DNA of 64,000 nucleotides from Pseudomonas protegens. GTDB lineage: Bacteria; Pseudomonadota; Gammaproteobacteria; Pseudomonadales; Pseudomonadaceae. This document shows positions 1 to 9,533 of the stretch, piece by piece (positions within the stretch are counted from its first letter, which is position 1; every line of letters starts with the position of its first letter). The stretch is from assembly GCF_013407925.2 (NCBI RefSeq), contig NZ_CP060201.1, forward strand, positions 2,046,001 through 2,110,000, given 5' to 3'. A model generated the notes under the pieces. That model worked only from the letters and a program-made list of their open reading frames with translations, had not been told where the DNA came from and did no database searches. The position numbers and the translations under genes are program-made.

Positions 1-692
1 TTTTCTTTCACTCGACAACAGTGATTTTTTTCAGTAGTGGCACCACTTTTTTTATTCGGTAGTGGCACAAAACTATCCCCGCGCTTCAACTCCCCACAAC
101 TAAAGGCCCAAACCTTAAGTGCTATCAGTTTGAAAGCAGTGCCATCTTTCTCACTATTTCAAGAAATTTCGCAAAACAGGATGAGCGGGCCGGAACTATG
201 CCTGCGGACACCGCTCATACCACCGGTAACGATTCTCAACGAGCTTGTAAGAGATGACTTACACGGACTCAGCAGAAACTAATCAAGTTGCGACCACGGT
301 TTGACCAGCGGGTCACCAACTTGAACTAAAGGGTAAACAACAGGAGATAAGGCGCCACCACTATCCCCTAACGAGCCAAGGAACAGCTGGCCTTCAAGGA
401 CCACGAAAATCAACTGGAAAGCCCGCATTACGTGGCATCCAGGCCATCCACAGGATTACGGATGGTTTTTTCGAGAAACCTGCAGCAGGAGCCGCCGGCA
501 ACATTCAAGGGCAAACCAGAACAACAAGGATCGGTTGTACACAACTTGAGTGCATTTATTTAGTCACTCTGAACTTAGTCTGCCTGCACCCGACACTACA
601 GCGTACTTCGCTGTACTTACGAGTGCGCAACAACAGCTGGCAAACATTAACTCCGGCCATCTAATGGCGTGAATAACACAGAGGTAAATGCG
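1..692 (+). other. Long non-coding upstream region of algD
   Basis: No convincing gene lies in these bases. The region is AT-richer than the operon and holds two direct copies of GTAGTGGCAC (about 34-43 and 59-68), a short inverted repeat AGTGG-CA-CCACT at 36-47, and a candidate AlgU promoter near 193-219. Long algD leaders carrying distant regulator sites (AlgR, AmrZ) are known in P. aeruginosa. I could not recognise a clear AlgR core here. An 81-codon open frame at 37-282 shows no protein-like composition and is not called. Confidence 0.6.
193..219 (+). promoter_or_regulatory. Candidate AlgU (sigma-22) promoter of the alginate operon
   Basis: GAACTA at 193-198, a 16-base spacer, then TCATA at 215-219 fit the AlgU/RpoE-type pattern GAACTT-N16-TCnnA with one mismatch in the -35 box. 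It lies about 470 bases before algD. P. aeruginosa algD is transcribed from an AlgU promoter several hundred bases upstream, so the distance is plausible. A second GAACTT at 571 has no matching -10 element. Functional identity is inferred. Confidence 0.4.
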
Positions 693-2009
693 ATGCGCAT
701 CAGCATATTTGGTTTGGGTTACGTCGGTGCAGTCTGTGCCGGTTGCCTGTCCGCACGGGGCCATGAAGTGGTTGGCGTGGATATCTCGAAAGACAAGATC
801 GACCTGATCAACGCCGGTAAATCGCCGATCGTTGAACCGGGTCTGGGTGAACTTCTGGCACAAGGGATTCAGACCGCTCGTCTGCGCGGCACCACCAACT
901 TCGCCGAAGCCATCCGCGATACCGACCTGTCGATGATCTGCGTCGGCACCCCGAGCAAGAAGAACGGCGACCTGGAACTGGACTACATCGAATCGGTGTG
1001 CCGCGAGATCGGTTTCGTCCTGCGCGACAAGGCCACCCGCCACACCATCGTGGTGCGCAGTACCGTCCTGCCGGGCACGGTGAAGAACGTGGTGATCCCG
1101 ATTCTCGAAGACTGCTCGGGCAAGAAGGCCGGGGTGGACTTCGGCGTCGCGGTGAACCCCGAGTTCCTGCGCGAAAGCACCGCGATCAAGGACTACGACT
1201 TCCCGCCCATGACCGTGATCGGCCAGTTCGACCAGGCCTCCGGCGATGTGCTGCAAGCGCTGTACGAAGAGCTCGACGCGCCGATCATCCGCAAGGACAT
1301 CGAAGTCGCCGAGATGATCAAGTACACCTGCAACGTCTGGCACGCGACCAAGGTCACCTTCGCCAACGAGATCGGCAACATCGCCAAGGCCGTGGGTGTG
1401 GACGGCCGTGAAGTGATGGACGTGGTCTGCCAGGACAAGACCCTCAACCTGTCCCAGTACTACCTGCGCCCGGGCTTCGCCTTCGGCGGCTCCTGCCTGC
1501 CCAAGGACGTGCGCGCCCTGACCTACCGCGCCGGCTCCCTGGACATCGAGGCGCCGCTGCTCAACTCGCTGATGCGCAGCAACGAATCCCAGGTACAGAA
1601 CGCCTTCGACATCGTCTCCAGCCATGACAAGCGCAAGGTCGCCCTGCTCGGCCTGAGCTTCAAGGCCGGCACCGACGACCTGCGCGAGAGCCCGCTGGTG
1701 GAACTGGCGGAAATGCTCATCGGCAAGGGTTTCGACCTGAGCATCTACGACAGCAACGTCGAATACGCCCGGGTCCACGGTGCCAACAAGGACTACATCG
1801 AGTCGAAGATCCCCCACGTCTCGTCCCTGCTCAACTCGGACTTCGACGCGGTGATCGGCAATTCCGACGTGATCATCCTCGGCAACCGCGACGAGAAGTT
1901 CCGCGCCCTGGCCGAAGACGTCCCCCACGGCAAGCAGGTCATCGACCTGGTGGGCTTCATGTCCAAGGCCACCAGCGCCCAGGGCCGTACCGAAGGCATC
2001 TGCTGGTAA
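693..2009 (+). CDS. algD: GDP-mannose 6-dehydrogenase AlgD
   Basis: AlgD makes the committed alginate precursor, oxidising GDP-mannose twice with NAD+ to GDP-mannuronate in the cytoplasm. The 438-residue product matches the usual 436-residue length. The Rossmann motif GLGYVG lies at residues 7-12, and the catalytic thiol is Cys268 inside the GGSCLPKD motif, as in the UDP-glucose/GDP-mannose dehydrogenase family. I chose the ATG at 693 because GAGGT at 681-685 is well spaced before it; an in-frame GTG at 669 would add eight unconserved residues. It is the first gene of the alginate operon, 94 bases before alg8, with a palindromic repeat between. Confidence 0.97.
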   Translation: MRISIFGLGYVGAVCAGCLSARGHEVVGVDISKDKIDLINAGKSPIVEPGLGELLAQGIQTARLRGTTNFAEAIRDTDLSMICVGTPSKKNGDLELDYIESVCREIGFVLRDKATRHTIVVRSTVLPGTVKNVVIPILEDCSGKKAGVDFGVAVNPEFLRESTAIKDYDFPPMTVIGQFDQASGDVLQALYEELDAPIIRKDIEVAEMIKYTCNVWHATKVTFANEIGNIAKAVGVDGREVMDVVCQDKTLNLSQYYLRPGFAFGGSCLPKDVRALTYRAGSLDIEAPLLNSLMRSNESQVQNAFDIVSSHDKRKVALLGLSFKAGTDDLRESPLVELAEMLIGKGFDLSIYDSNVEYARVHGANKDYIESKIPHVSSLLNSDFDAVIGNSDVIILGNRDEKFRALAEDVPHGKQVIDLVGFMSKATSAQGRTEGICW

Positions 2010-2013
2010 GGCA

Positions 2014-2083
2014 GCGGCAAGCTTCGAACCTCCAGCCGCAAGTGAGAGCACCACGCTTGAAGCTTGCGGCTTGGAGCTTGCAA
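2014..2083. repeat. Intergenic palindromic repeat between algD and alg8
   Basis: The unit GGCAAGCTTCGAACC...GCTTGAAGCTTGCGGCTTGGAGCTTGC is built from alternating AAGCTT/CAAGC words that can fold on themselves. A related shorter copy follows algA (17401-17430). Such AGCTTG-rich repeats are scattered between genes in P. fluorescens-group genomes. Here it sits in the operon and would be transcribed as a hairpin, which could affect mRNA stability between algD and alg8 (inference). Confidence 0.6.
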
Positions 2084-2103
2084 CTGATTTTAGGATGCAG
2101 ATT

Positions 2104-3585
2104 ATGCACAGGCTAAAGCACGGCCTGCTTCAGGCCGCCGGTTGGCTGTTCTACTTGAGTTTGCTGATGGGCATGGCCTTGCTGCTGCCCGCATCGACCT
2201 TCGACTCGCAGTCCAAGGACTTCATTTTCCTGATTGGCGCCGTGGGCATCTGGCGCTACTCGATGGGCGCCACGCACTTCGTGCGCGGCATGCTGTTTCT
2301 CTACGTGGTCTACCCGCACCTGCGGCGCAAGGTGCGCAAGCTCGGCCGCGCGGCGGACCCGTCCCACGTGTTCCTGATGGTCACCAGCTTTCGCATCGAT
2401 GCGCTGACCACCGCCCAGGTCTACGGCTCGGTGATCCGCGAAGCCATCGACTGCGGCTTCCCCACCACCGTGGTCTGCTCCATCGTGGAAATGTCCGACG
2501 AGCTGCTGGTGAAAAGCCTGTGGGCGCGGATGAACCCGCCGGAGCGGGTCAAGCTGGACTTCGTGCGCATCCCCGGCACCGGCAAGCGTGACGGCCTGGC
2601 CTTCGGTTTCCGCGCCATCTCCCGGCACCTGCCGGACAACCGCGCGGTGGTGGCGGTGATCGACGGCGACACCGTGCTCGGCGAAGGCGTGGTGCGCAAG
2701 ACCGTGCCCTGGTTCCAGCTGTTCGACAACGTCGGCGGCCTGACCACCAACGAATTCTGCGAAGTGCGCGGTGGCTACGTGATGAGCGAATGGCACAAGC
2801 TGCGCTTCGCCCAGCGCCACATCAACATGTGCTCCATGGCCCTGTCCAAGCGCGTGCTGACCATGACCGGGCGCATGTCGGTATTCCGCGCCACCGTGGT
2901 CACCGACCCGGACTTCATCGCCGACGTGGAAAGCGACTCCCTGCAGCACTGGCGCCTGGGCCGCTTCAAGTTCCTCACCGGCGACGACAAGTCCAGCTGG
3001 TTCAGCCTGATGCGCCTGGGCTACGACACCTTCTACGTGCCCGACGCGGCGATCAACACCGTGGAACACCCGCCGGAAAAGAGCTTCATCAAGGCCAGCC
3101 GCAAGCTGATGTTCCGCTGGTACGGCAACAACCTGCGGCAGAACGCCCGGGCACTGGGCCTGGGGATCAAGCGCCTGGGACTGTTCACCAGCGTGGTGCT
3201 GTTCGACCAGCGCGTGTCGATGTGGACCTCGCTGCTGGGCCTGACCGTGGCCATCATCGCCAGCGTCAAGTACGGCACCGCCTTCCTCCTGGCCTACCTG
3301 CTGTGGATCGGCATCACCCGCCTGATCCTGACCCTGCTGCTGTCCTGCTCGGGGCATCGCATCGGCCCGGCCTACCCCTTGATCCTCTATTACAACCAGA
3401 TCGTCGGCGCCCTGGTGAAGATCTACGTGTTCTTCCGCCTCGACCAGCAATCCTGGACCCGCCAGGACACCAAACTGACCCGTGATCTCGCCAGCTTTCA
3501 ACGTTGGTTCAACACCTGGTCGTCTCGAACCATGACCTTCTCCGCCGGCAGCGTGTTCGTCGCCGTGCTGCTGCTGATGGTCTGA
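2104..3585 (+). CDS. alg8: Alginate polymerase, glycosyltransferase family 2 (Alg8)
   Basis: Alg8 is the inner-membrane GT2 enzyme that polymerises GDP-mannuronate into polymannuronate while moving the chain across the membrane with Alg44. Hydrophobic segments at the N terminus (about residues 10-60) flank the cytosolic catalytic domain. DGD lies at 187-189 and TGDD at 292-295, followed by an R..RW acceptor motif, and three or four C-terminal membrane helices follow. The start at 2104 (493 aa, family about 494) is preceded by AGGA at 2092-2095; starts at 2071 and 2095 are also open but less well placed. Synthesis is expected to depend on c-di-GMP through Alg44. Confidence 0.96.
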   Translation: MHRLKHGLLQAAGWLFYLSLLMGMALLLPASTFDSQSKDFIFLIGAVGIWRYSMGATHFVRGMLFLYVVYPHLRRKVRKLGRAADPSHVFLMVTSFRIDALTTAQVYGSVIREAIDCGFPTTVVCSIVEMSDELLVKSLWARMNPPERVKLDFVRIPGTGKRDGLAFGFRAISRHLPDNRAVVAVIDGDTVLGEGVVRKTVPWFQLFDNVGGLTTNEFCEVRGGYVMSEWHKLRFAQRHINMCSMALSKRVLTMTGRMSVFRATVVTDPDFIADVESDSLQHWRLGRFKFLTGDDKSSWFSLMRLGYDTFYVPDAAINTVEHPPEKSFIKASRKLMFRWYGNNLRQNARALGLGIKRLGLFTSVVLFDQRVSMWTSLLGLTVAIIASVKYGTAFLLAYLLWIGITRLILTLLLSCSGHRIGPAYPLILYYNQIVGALVKIYVFFRLDQQSWTRQDTKLTRDLASFQRWFNTWSSRTMTFSAGSVFVAVLLLMV

Positions 3586-3620
3586 CCCGACTTGCCTGAA
3601 TGAACTAGGAAATCGACTCT

Positions 3621-4790
3621 ATGAACACCGCCGTGAACGTCAACGTAGTGCATGAATCCGAAGCCCAACGCCAGCACGCCCGGGTCAAGATCCCGGCCAA
3701 GCTGCGCTTCTTCGGCAACGAGGCCAAGCCCCTGGAAGTGCGGGTCCACGACCTCTCCGCCGGCGGCCTGAGCTTCAAAGCCGGGCAGCAGATGCTGACC
3801 GTGGGGGCCGTGCACAAGGGCCGCCTGCAATTTGTCATCGACAACCTCGGCCTGGCCATGGACGTGGAATTGCAGATCCGCTCCTTCGATCGCCAGAGCG
3901 GCCGCGTCGGCTGCCAGTTCCAGAACCTCGAACCCCAGGACATCTCCACCCTGCGCCACCTGATCACCTCGCACCTGGCCGGCGACATCGTCAGCATGGG
4001 CGACGTGCTCGCCACCCTGCAGCGCGACAACTTCACCAAGGCGCGCAAGACCAAGGACAGCGGCAGCGGCATGACCACCATGGGCCGCCTGCGGGCCGTG
4101 ACCTTCAGCGCCGGGATCTTCATCGTCGGCCTGGCCGCCTTCGGCTTTGTGCTCAAGTCGGTGTACGGCATGTACTTCGTCAGCCACGCCCAGGCCGGGC
4201 TGGTCAACGTCCCCGGCATGAACGTCACCATGCCCCGCGACGGCACCGTGCAAAGCCTGGTGCAGACCGACGGCAGCGTGGCCAAGGGCGCGCCCCTGGC
4301 CAGCTTCAGCACCAGCATGCTGGACGTGCTCAAGGGCCACCTGGACGAAAACCAGCTGCAACCGGCCAAGGTCGAGGAGCTGTTCGGCAAGCAGATGACC
4401 GGCACCCTGACCTCCCCCTGCGACTGCACCGTGGCCCAGCAGCTGGTGGCCGACGGGCAGTACGCGAGCAAGGGCGACGTGATCTTCCAACTGGTGCCAA
4501 AGGGCAGTCAGGCCACTGTCGAGGCGCGCTTCTCCTACCGCCAGTTCGGCGACGTGCGCCCGGGCACCAAGGTCAACTTCCAGATCGCCGGCGAGGATGA
4601 CGTGCGCACCGGCACCATCGTCAGCAGCACCAGCCTCAACAGCAGCGACCTGTCCTCCGACATCCGCGTGCAGATCAAGCCCGACGCGCCGCTGAGCAGC
4701 GCCTTCGTCGGGCGCCCGGTGGAAGTCAGCAGCGACCGCGGCCCGTCGATGAACTGGCTGATCGACAAAGCCATGGCCGCGGGTCTCTGA
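3621..4790 (+). CDS. alg44: Alginate co-polymerase and c-di-GMP receptor Alg44
   Basis: Alg44 pairs with Alg8 and turns polymerisation on when its cytosolic PilZ domain binds c-di-GMP. The signature is intact: R17-x3-R21 and D44-x-S46-x-G-G. A single membrane helix follows near residues 155-178. The periplasmic part resembles a membrane-fusion (HlyD-type) adaptor, thought to contact AlgK, AlgX and AlgE. The length of 389 aa equals that of the P. aeruginosa protein. It lies 35 bases after alg8 and is followed within a few bases by algK. Confidence 0.96.
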   Translation: MNTAVNVNVVHESEAQRQHARVKIPAKLRFFGNEAKPLEVRVHDLSAGGLSFKAGQQMLTVGAVHKGRLQFVIDNLGLAMDVELQIRSFDRQSGRVGCQFQNLEPQDISTLRHLITSHLAGDIVSMGDVLATLQRDNFTKARKTKDSGSGMTTMGRLRAVTFSAGIFIVGLAAFGFVLKSVYGMYFVSHAQAGLVNVPGMNVTMPRDGTVQSLVQTDGSVAKGAPLASFSTSMLDVLKGHLDENQLQPAKVEELFGKQMTGTLTSPCDCTVAQQLVADGQYASKGDVIFQLVPKGSQATVEARFSYRQFGDVRPGTKVNFQIAGEDDVRTGTIVSSTSLNSSDLSSDIRVQIKPDAPLSSAFVGRPVEVSSDRGPSMNWLIDKAMAAGL

Positions 4791-4805
4791 GCGGAGGACA
4801 TGCCT

Positions 4806-6305
4806 GTGACTAGCCTTTTCATTGGCGAATGCTGCGCACTCGATCGCGAGCAAGCTCGCGCCTGCCAGAACACCGCCGCCCCCTGTAGGAGCGAGCTTGC
4901 TCGCGAAAGCTCGCAAGGCCGCCGCCATCTGGCCCTGTGCTCCCTGGCGCTGGCCCTGAGCCTGGCCGGTTGCGCCGGCCTGCCGGACCAGCGCCTGGCC
5001 AACGAAGCCCTGAAGCGCGGCGACACCGCCCTGGCCCAGCAGAACTACCGCCAACTGGCGGACCTGGGCTACAGCGAAGCGCAAGTGGGCCTGGCCGACA
5101 TCCAGGTGGAAAGCCGCGACCCGGCGCAGATCCAGCAGGCCGAGGCCACCTACCGCGCTGCGGCCGATACTTCGCCCCGGGCCCAGGCGCGCCTGGGCCG
5201 CCTGCTGGTGGCCAAGCCCGGTTCCACCGAGGCCGAGCAGCACGAAGCCGAAGGCCTGTTGAAAAAAGCCTTTGCCAACGGTGAAGGCAACACCCTGATT
5301 CCCCTGGCGATGCTGTACCTGCAATACCCCCACAGCTTCCCCAACATCAACGCCCAGCAGCAGATCAGCCAATGGCGCGCCGCCGGCTACCCGGAAGCCG
5401 GTCTGGCCCAGGTCCTGCTGTACCGCACCCAGGGCAGCTACGACCAGCACCTGGCCGAGGTGGAAAGCATCTGCAAGGCCGCCCTCAACAGCAGCGACAT
5501 CTGCTACGTCGAACTGGCCACCGTTTATCAAAAGCGCGGCCAGCCAGAGCAGCAGGCCGAGCTGATCAAGCAACTACAGGCCGGCTACAGCCGTGGCAGC
5601 GTCAGCGCCCAACGGGTCGACAGCGTGGCCCGGGTGCTGGGCGATGCCAGCCTCGGCAAGCCCGACGAAAAGACCGCCCAGGCCCTGCTGGAACAGGTCG
5701 CCCCCGGCTACCCGGCATCCTGGGTCAGCCTGGCGCAACTGCTCTACGACTTCCCCGAGCTGGGCGACGTCGAGCAGATGATGGAATACCTGGACAACGG
5801 CCGCGCCGCCGACCAGCCCCGGGCCGAACTGCTGCTGGGCAAGCTCTACTACGAAGGCAAGTGGGTGCCGGCGGACGCGAAAGTGGCCGAGGCGCATTTC
5901 CAGCAAGCCGTGGGCCGGGAAGTCGCCGCCGACTACTACCTGGGGCAGATCTACCGCCGTGGCTACCTGGGCCAGGTCTACCCGCAAAAAGCCCTGGACC
6001 ACCTGCTGAGCGCCGCGCGCAACGGCCAGAACAGCGCCGACTTCGCCATTGCCCAGTTGTTCTCCCAGGGCCGCGGCACCCAGCCCAACCCAGTCAACGC
6101 CTACGTCTTCAGCCAGCTGGCCAAGGTCCAGGACACGCCCCAGGCCAACGAACTGGCCCAGCAGCTGGAACAACAACTGCCCCCCGGCCAGCGCGCCGAA
6201 GCCCAGCGCCTGCTGCAACAGGAACAGGCGGTGCGTGGCGCCCTGACCCAGAACACGCTGCAACTGCACGCCCTGCAGGAAGAAGACGGCGAGGAATCCC
6301 TATGA
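4806..6305 (+). CDS. algK: Alginate outer-membrane lipoprotein scaffold AlgK
   Basis: AlgK is a lipoprotein made of Sel1/TPR-like repeats that helps localise the AlgE porin and links it to the periplasmic complex. The lipobox LAGC places the lipidated Cys at residue 56, followed by AGLPDQRLA, which matches known AlgK mature starts; helical repeats fill the rest. GGAGG at 4793-4797 suits the GTG at 4806 (spacing 8); the ATG at 4800 is also possible but sits only two bases from it. The leader is about 55 residues, roughly double the normal length, because a REP pair (4842-4907) lies inside it in frame. The end overlaps algE by four bases (ATGA). Confidence 0.92.
   Translation: MTSLFIGECCALDREQARACQNTAAPCRSELARESSQGRRHLALCSLALALSLAGCAGLPDQRLANEALKRGDTALAQQNYRQLADLGYSEAQVGLADIQVESRDPAQIQQAEATYRAAADTSPRAQARLGRLLVAKPGSTEAEQHEAEGLLKKAFANGEGNTLIPLAMLYLQYPHSFPNINAQQQISQWRAAGYPEAGLAQVLLYRTQGSYDQHLAEVESICKAALNSSDICYVELATVYQKRGQPEQQAELIKQLQAGYSRGSVSAQRVDSVARVLGDASLGKPDEKTAQALLEQVAPGYPASWVSLAQLLYDFPELGDVEQMMEYLDNGRAADQPRAELLLGKLYYEGKWVPADAKVAEAHFQQAVGREVAADYYLGQIYRRGYLGQVYPQKALDHLLSAARNGQNSADFAIAQLFSQGRGTQPNPVNAYVFSQLAKVQDTPQANELAQQLEQQLPPGQRAEAQRLLQQEQAVRGALTQNTLQLHALQEEDGEESL
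4842..4907. repeat. Inverted REP pair inside the algK leader sequence
   Basis: CGCGAGCAAGCTCGCG at 4845-4860 and TGTAGGAGCGAGCTTGCTCG beginning at 4884 are two oppositely oriented copies of the common Pseudomonas GTAGGAGC REP. They form a BIME-like pair that is normally intergenic. Here it lies downstream of the only usable algK starts, so it is translated as part of the n-region of the signal peptide. Confidence 0.85.
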
Positions 6306-7921
6306 AGCTCAGCCCATACAACACAAACCCTGTAGCCGCTGCCGCAGGCTGCGACCGAGCGCGAAGCGCTCGCCACGCCAGCCCTCGCAAATCGCGGCCG
6401 CTGCGCGACCGGGCACACCCCGCCGCCACAATCACAGGCAAGCGCTTGTGCCTGTCGAAACTGGGCATGGCCCTGGGTTTTGCCATGCTCTGGTCCAACC
6501 CGACCCTGGCCGCCCTCACCGACACCCGGAACTTCGGCCTGGAAGTGAAGATCACCGGCCAGTCCGAAGATGATCGCGACCTGGGCACCCAGCGCGGCGG
6601 CGACGTCAACGGCATCGGCCTCGACCTGCGGCCCTGGGTCTATGGCGAAAGCGGCAACTGGAGCGCCTACGCCATGGGCCAGGCTGTGACCGCCAGCGAC
6701 GTGATCGAAACCGACACCCTGCAACAGTCCGGCGACGACGCCAGCCAGCAGTCCAGCAACGATGACCGCAAGACCCAGAAGAGCTACCTGGCCATGCGCG
6801 AGTTCTGGGTCGGCTACAGCGGCTTCACCGCCTACCCCGGCGAGCAGTTGAAGTTCGGCCGCCAGCGCCTGCGCAACGACGACGGCCAGTGGCGCGACAC
6901 CAATATCGAGGCGCTGAACTGGACCTTCGATACCACCCTGCTGCGGGCCAACGTCGGCGCCGCCGAGCGCTTCAGCGAATACCGCACCGACCTCAAGGAA
7001 CTGGCGCCCAAGGACAAGGACCGCCTGCACCTGTACGCCGACGCCGCCTACCAGTGGACGCCCGGCCAGTGGGTGGGCATCCGCGCCCACCACACCCACG
7101 ACGACGGCAAGCTCGACTATGCCCAGCCCGGCGTGGCCAGCGACCCGCTGGACAAGAAGCAGAACGGCGACCTGACCTGGCTCGGCCTGCAAGCCAACAG
7201 CGACGCCTACAACTTTCGCAACACCAATACCGTCAACTACTGGGCCAGCCTCACCGGCATGCGCGGCGACCGCGACACGGTCAACCCGCTGAACGCCGAC
7301 GGCAGCCGCCCAGCCCAGGCCAAGCGCGGCGACAACCTCGACGGCTGGGCCACCGACCTGGGCGTGCGCCTGCGCCTGGACCCGAACTGGCAAGTGGGCG
7401 CGGCCTACGCCCGGGCCAGCGCCGAGTACGAGCAGAACGGCCTGGAAAGCAACCGCTCCAACTACACCGGCACCCGCTCCCGGGTGCACCGTTTCGGCGA
7501 AGCCTTTCGCGGCGAAATGAACAACATGCAGACCGCCACCCTGTTCGGCTCCTGGATGCTCAACGATGAATACGACGCCAGCCTGATCTACCACAAGTTC
7601 TGGCGCGTGGACGGCAATAAGCCGGTGGGCAGCAACGGCATCAACGCCGTGGACAACGACTATGACGGCAACGGCAACCTGCTCTCCAGCACCGCGCTGC
7701 CGCTGCAGGACGGCAAGAAGGACCTCGGCCAGGAGCTGGACCTGGTGGTCACCAAGTACTTCAAGCAAGGCCTGTTGCCCGCGGCCCTGAGCCAGTCGAT
7801 CGACGAACCCTCGGCCCTGGTGCGGTTTCGCGGTGGCGTATTCAAGCCCGGCGACGCCTACGGCAAAGAGGTCGACTCCTACATGCACCGCGCCTTTATC
7901 GACGTGATCTGGCGCTTCTGA
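6302..7921 (+). CDS. algE: Alginate export porin AlgE
   Basis: AlgE is the 18-stranded outer-membrane beta-barrel through which alginate leaves the cell. The mature part starts near residue 71 ([16 protein letters not shown]) and contains family landmarks such as [21 protein letters not shown] and [20 protein letters not shown], and it ends in a terminal aromatic (WRF) typical of barrels. From the ATG at 6302 the leader is about 70 residues instead of about 30, because a REP-like element (6331-6410) is embedded after ten codons. In-frame TTG (6446) and ATG (6467) codons lie closer to the hydrophobic core but lack good ribosome sites. The start is translationally coupled to algK. Confidence 0.92.
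   Translation: MKLSPYNTNPVAAAAGCDRARSARHASPRKSRPLRDRAHPAATITGKRLCLSKLGMALGFAMLWSNPTLAALTDTRNFGLEVKITGQSEDDRDLGTQRGGDVNGIGLDLRPWVYGESGNWSAYAMGQAVTASDVIETDTLQQSGDDASQQSSNDDRKTQKSYLAMREFWVGYSGFTAYPGEQLKFGRQRLRNDDGQWRDTNIEALNWTFDTTLLRANVGAAERFSEYRTDLKELAPKDKDRLHLYADAAYQWTPGQWVGIRAHHTHDDGKLDYAQPGVASDPLDKKQNGDLTWLGLQANSDAYNFRNTNTVNYWASLTGMRGDRDTVNPLNADGSRPAQAKRGDNLDGWATDLGVRLRLDPNWQVGAAYARASAEYEQNGLESNRSNYTGTRSRVHRFGEAFRGEMNNMQTATLFGSWMLNDEYDASLIYHKFWRVDGNKPVGSNGINAVDNDYDGNGNLLSSTALPLQDGKKDLGQELDLVVTKYFKQGLLPAALSQSIDEPSALVRFRGGVFKPGDAYGKEVDSYMHRAFIDVIWRF
6331..6410. repeat. REP-like element inside the algE leader sequence
   Basis: TGTAGCCGCTGCCGCAGGCT begins at 6331 and is the head of the second REP family in this window. 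It is followed by the hairpin GAGCGC-GAA-GCGCTC at 6358-6372 and a GC-rich tail. It lies in frame between the algE start codon and the hydrophobic signal core. It encodes an Arg/Ala-rich stretch not expected in AlgE. Confidence 0.8.
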
Positions 7922-7947
7922 TGCACGCCGCGAAGGGAGTCCCCACG

Positions 7948-9522
7948 ATGAACTACTACCCTCACCACCGCCGCCTGAGCCTGCTGGCCGGCGCCCTGCT
8001 GCTGGCCAGCAGCGCCGCCTTCGCCAGCGTCGAAACGGCCAAGGCGCCGATCGTCGCCAAGGGCCTGCAGCAGGCCAAGACCTACACCGTCAGCAGCGCG
8101 CCCACCGAACCCCTGGCCCTGGCCAAGCCGACCCTGCCGGACCTATCCGGCTACACCGCCGAAGCCGTCGCGGCAAAGATCGTGCGCAGCCAGCCGGGCA
8201 AGATCAGCGTGCGCCGGATGATGCAGGAAGACGCCCTGAAGGACTTTATCGGCGGCGACAACAAGATGGCCGAATGGGTGGTGCGCCAGCACGGCATCCC
8301 CCAGGCGATCTTTATCGACGACGGTTACATCAACCTCAAGGACCTGGCCAAGAAACTGCCCAAGCAGTACATCAGCGAGACTGCGCCCGGGGTCTACCTG
8401 GCCCGCGTGCCGATCGTCGTCGGCCGCCACGGCATTCTCGAAATCGACAAACAGACCCGGGAGCTGCGCCTGTCCCAGGAAGGCGGCTCGTTCCTGGTCA
8501 ACGACGGCCAGCTGTTCGTGCGTGACACCCAGGTCACCGGCTGGCGCGAACAGGACAACGGCCCGGCGACCTTCCGTTCGCCCAAGGAATTCCGCCCGTT
8601 CCTGCTGGCCTGGGGCGGCACCGAGACTTACATCGTCAACAGCCAGATGGCCAGCTTCGGCTACGCCAACTCCAAGTCCTACGGGGTGAGCATTTCCCAG
8701 TACACGCCGAACATGGCCAAGGTGCTCAAGCGCCCCGAGCCCACCGGCTGGATCATCGGCTCGACCTTCTCGGACATGTGGTACGGCTTCTACTGCTACG
8801 AAACCCGGGATTTTGTGCTCAAGGGCAACACCTACAAGGACAACATCGTCTACGGCATCGACCCCCACGACCGCTCCCACGGCCTGATCATTGCCGACAA
8901 CACCGTCCACGGCACCAAGAAGAAGCACGGCATCATCATTTCCCGGGAGGTGAACGACAGCTTCATCTTCAACAACCGCAGTTACGACAACCACCTCTCG
9001 GGGCTGGTGATCGACCGTAACAGCGTCAACAACCTGATCGCCTACAACGAGATCTACCGCAACCACAGCGACGGCATCACCCTCTACGAGAGTGCCGACA
9101 ACCTGATCTACGCCAACAAGGTGATCAGCAACCGCCGCCACGGCATCCGCATTCGCAACAGCGTGAACATCCGCCTCTACGAAAACATCGCCATGGCCAA
9201 CGGCCTGACCGGGGTCTTCGGCCACATCAAGGACCTCTCCGACACCGACCGCGACATCAAGCTCGACCCGTTCGACGCCCAGGTTTCGCTGATCGTGGTC
9301 GGTGGCGAGCTGGCGGCCAACGGCAGCGGGCCGATGTCCATCGACTCGCCGCTGAGCGTGGAGCTGTACCGGGTGTCGATGCTGGCGCCGACCAAAAGCA
9401 GCGGCATCAGCTTCTCCGGGGTCCTGGGCGAGCGCCAGGATGAAATTCTCGACCTGCTGGTGCGCCAGCAGAAGGCCGTGCTGATCGACCCCGTCGAACG
9501 CCAGACCGAATTGCGCGATTGA
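7948..9522 (+). CDS. algG: Mannuronan C5-epimerase AlgG
   Basis: AlgG is a periplasmic enzyme that converts D-mannuronate to L-guluronate residues in the growing polymer and protects it from AlgL. An N-terminal signal peptide (LLAGALLLASSAAFA) precedes a region that ends in a right-handed beta-helix with CASH/NosD-type repeats. The catalytic segment DPHDRSH lies at 305-311. GAAGGGAG before 7948 supports this start (524 aa); an ATG at 7921 overlaps the algE stop and would add nine residues. The downstream algX start is 11 bases beyond the stop. Confidence 0.95.
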   Translation: MNYYPHHRRLSLLAGALLLASSAAFASVETAKAPIVAKGLQQAKTYTVSSAPTEPLALAKPTLPDLSGYTAEAVAAKIVRSQPGKISVRRMMQEDALKDFIGGDNKMAEWVVRQHGIPQAIFIDDGYINLKDLAKKLPKQYISETAPGVYLARVPIVVGRHGILEIDKQTRELRLSQEGGSFLVNDGQLFVRDTQVTGWREQDNGPATFRSPKEFRPFLLAWGGTETYIVNSQMASFGYANSKSYGVSISQYTPNMAKVLKRPEPTGWIIGSTFSDMWYGFYCYETRDFVLKGNTYKDNIVYGIDPHDRSHGLIIADNTVHGTKKKHGIIISREVNDSFIFNNRSYDNHLSGLVIDRNSVNNLIAYNEIYRNHSDGITLYESADNLIYANKVISNRRHGIRIRNSVNIRLYENIAMANGLTGVFGHIKDLSDTDRDIKLDPFDAQVSLIVVGGELAANGSGPMSIDSPLSVELYRVSMLAPTKSSGISFSGVLGERQDEILDLLVRQQKAVLIDPVERQTELRD

Positions 9523-9533
9523 GGATGACTTGC

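Noticed and set aside
571..600. GAACTT at 571-576 as an AlgU -35 box close to algD
   Set aside because: No TCnnA element occurs 16-17 bases downstream (the bases read ACACT/CACTA). The 193-219 site fits better.
564..2054. 496-codon open frame antisense to algD, and similar long antisense frames across the alginate operon and other GC-rich genes (for example 3498-5573 and 6101-7888 minus)
   Set aside because: They mirror the codon structure of strongly recognised genes, show low-complexity Val/Gly/His/Gln-rich translations, and have no ribosome sites or family features. They are expected shadows in high-GC DNA.
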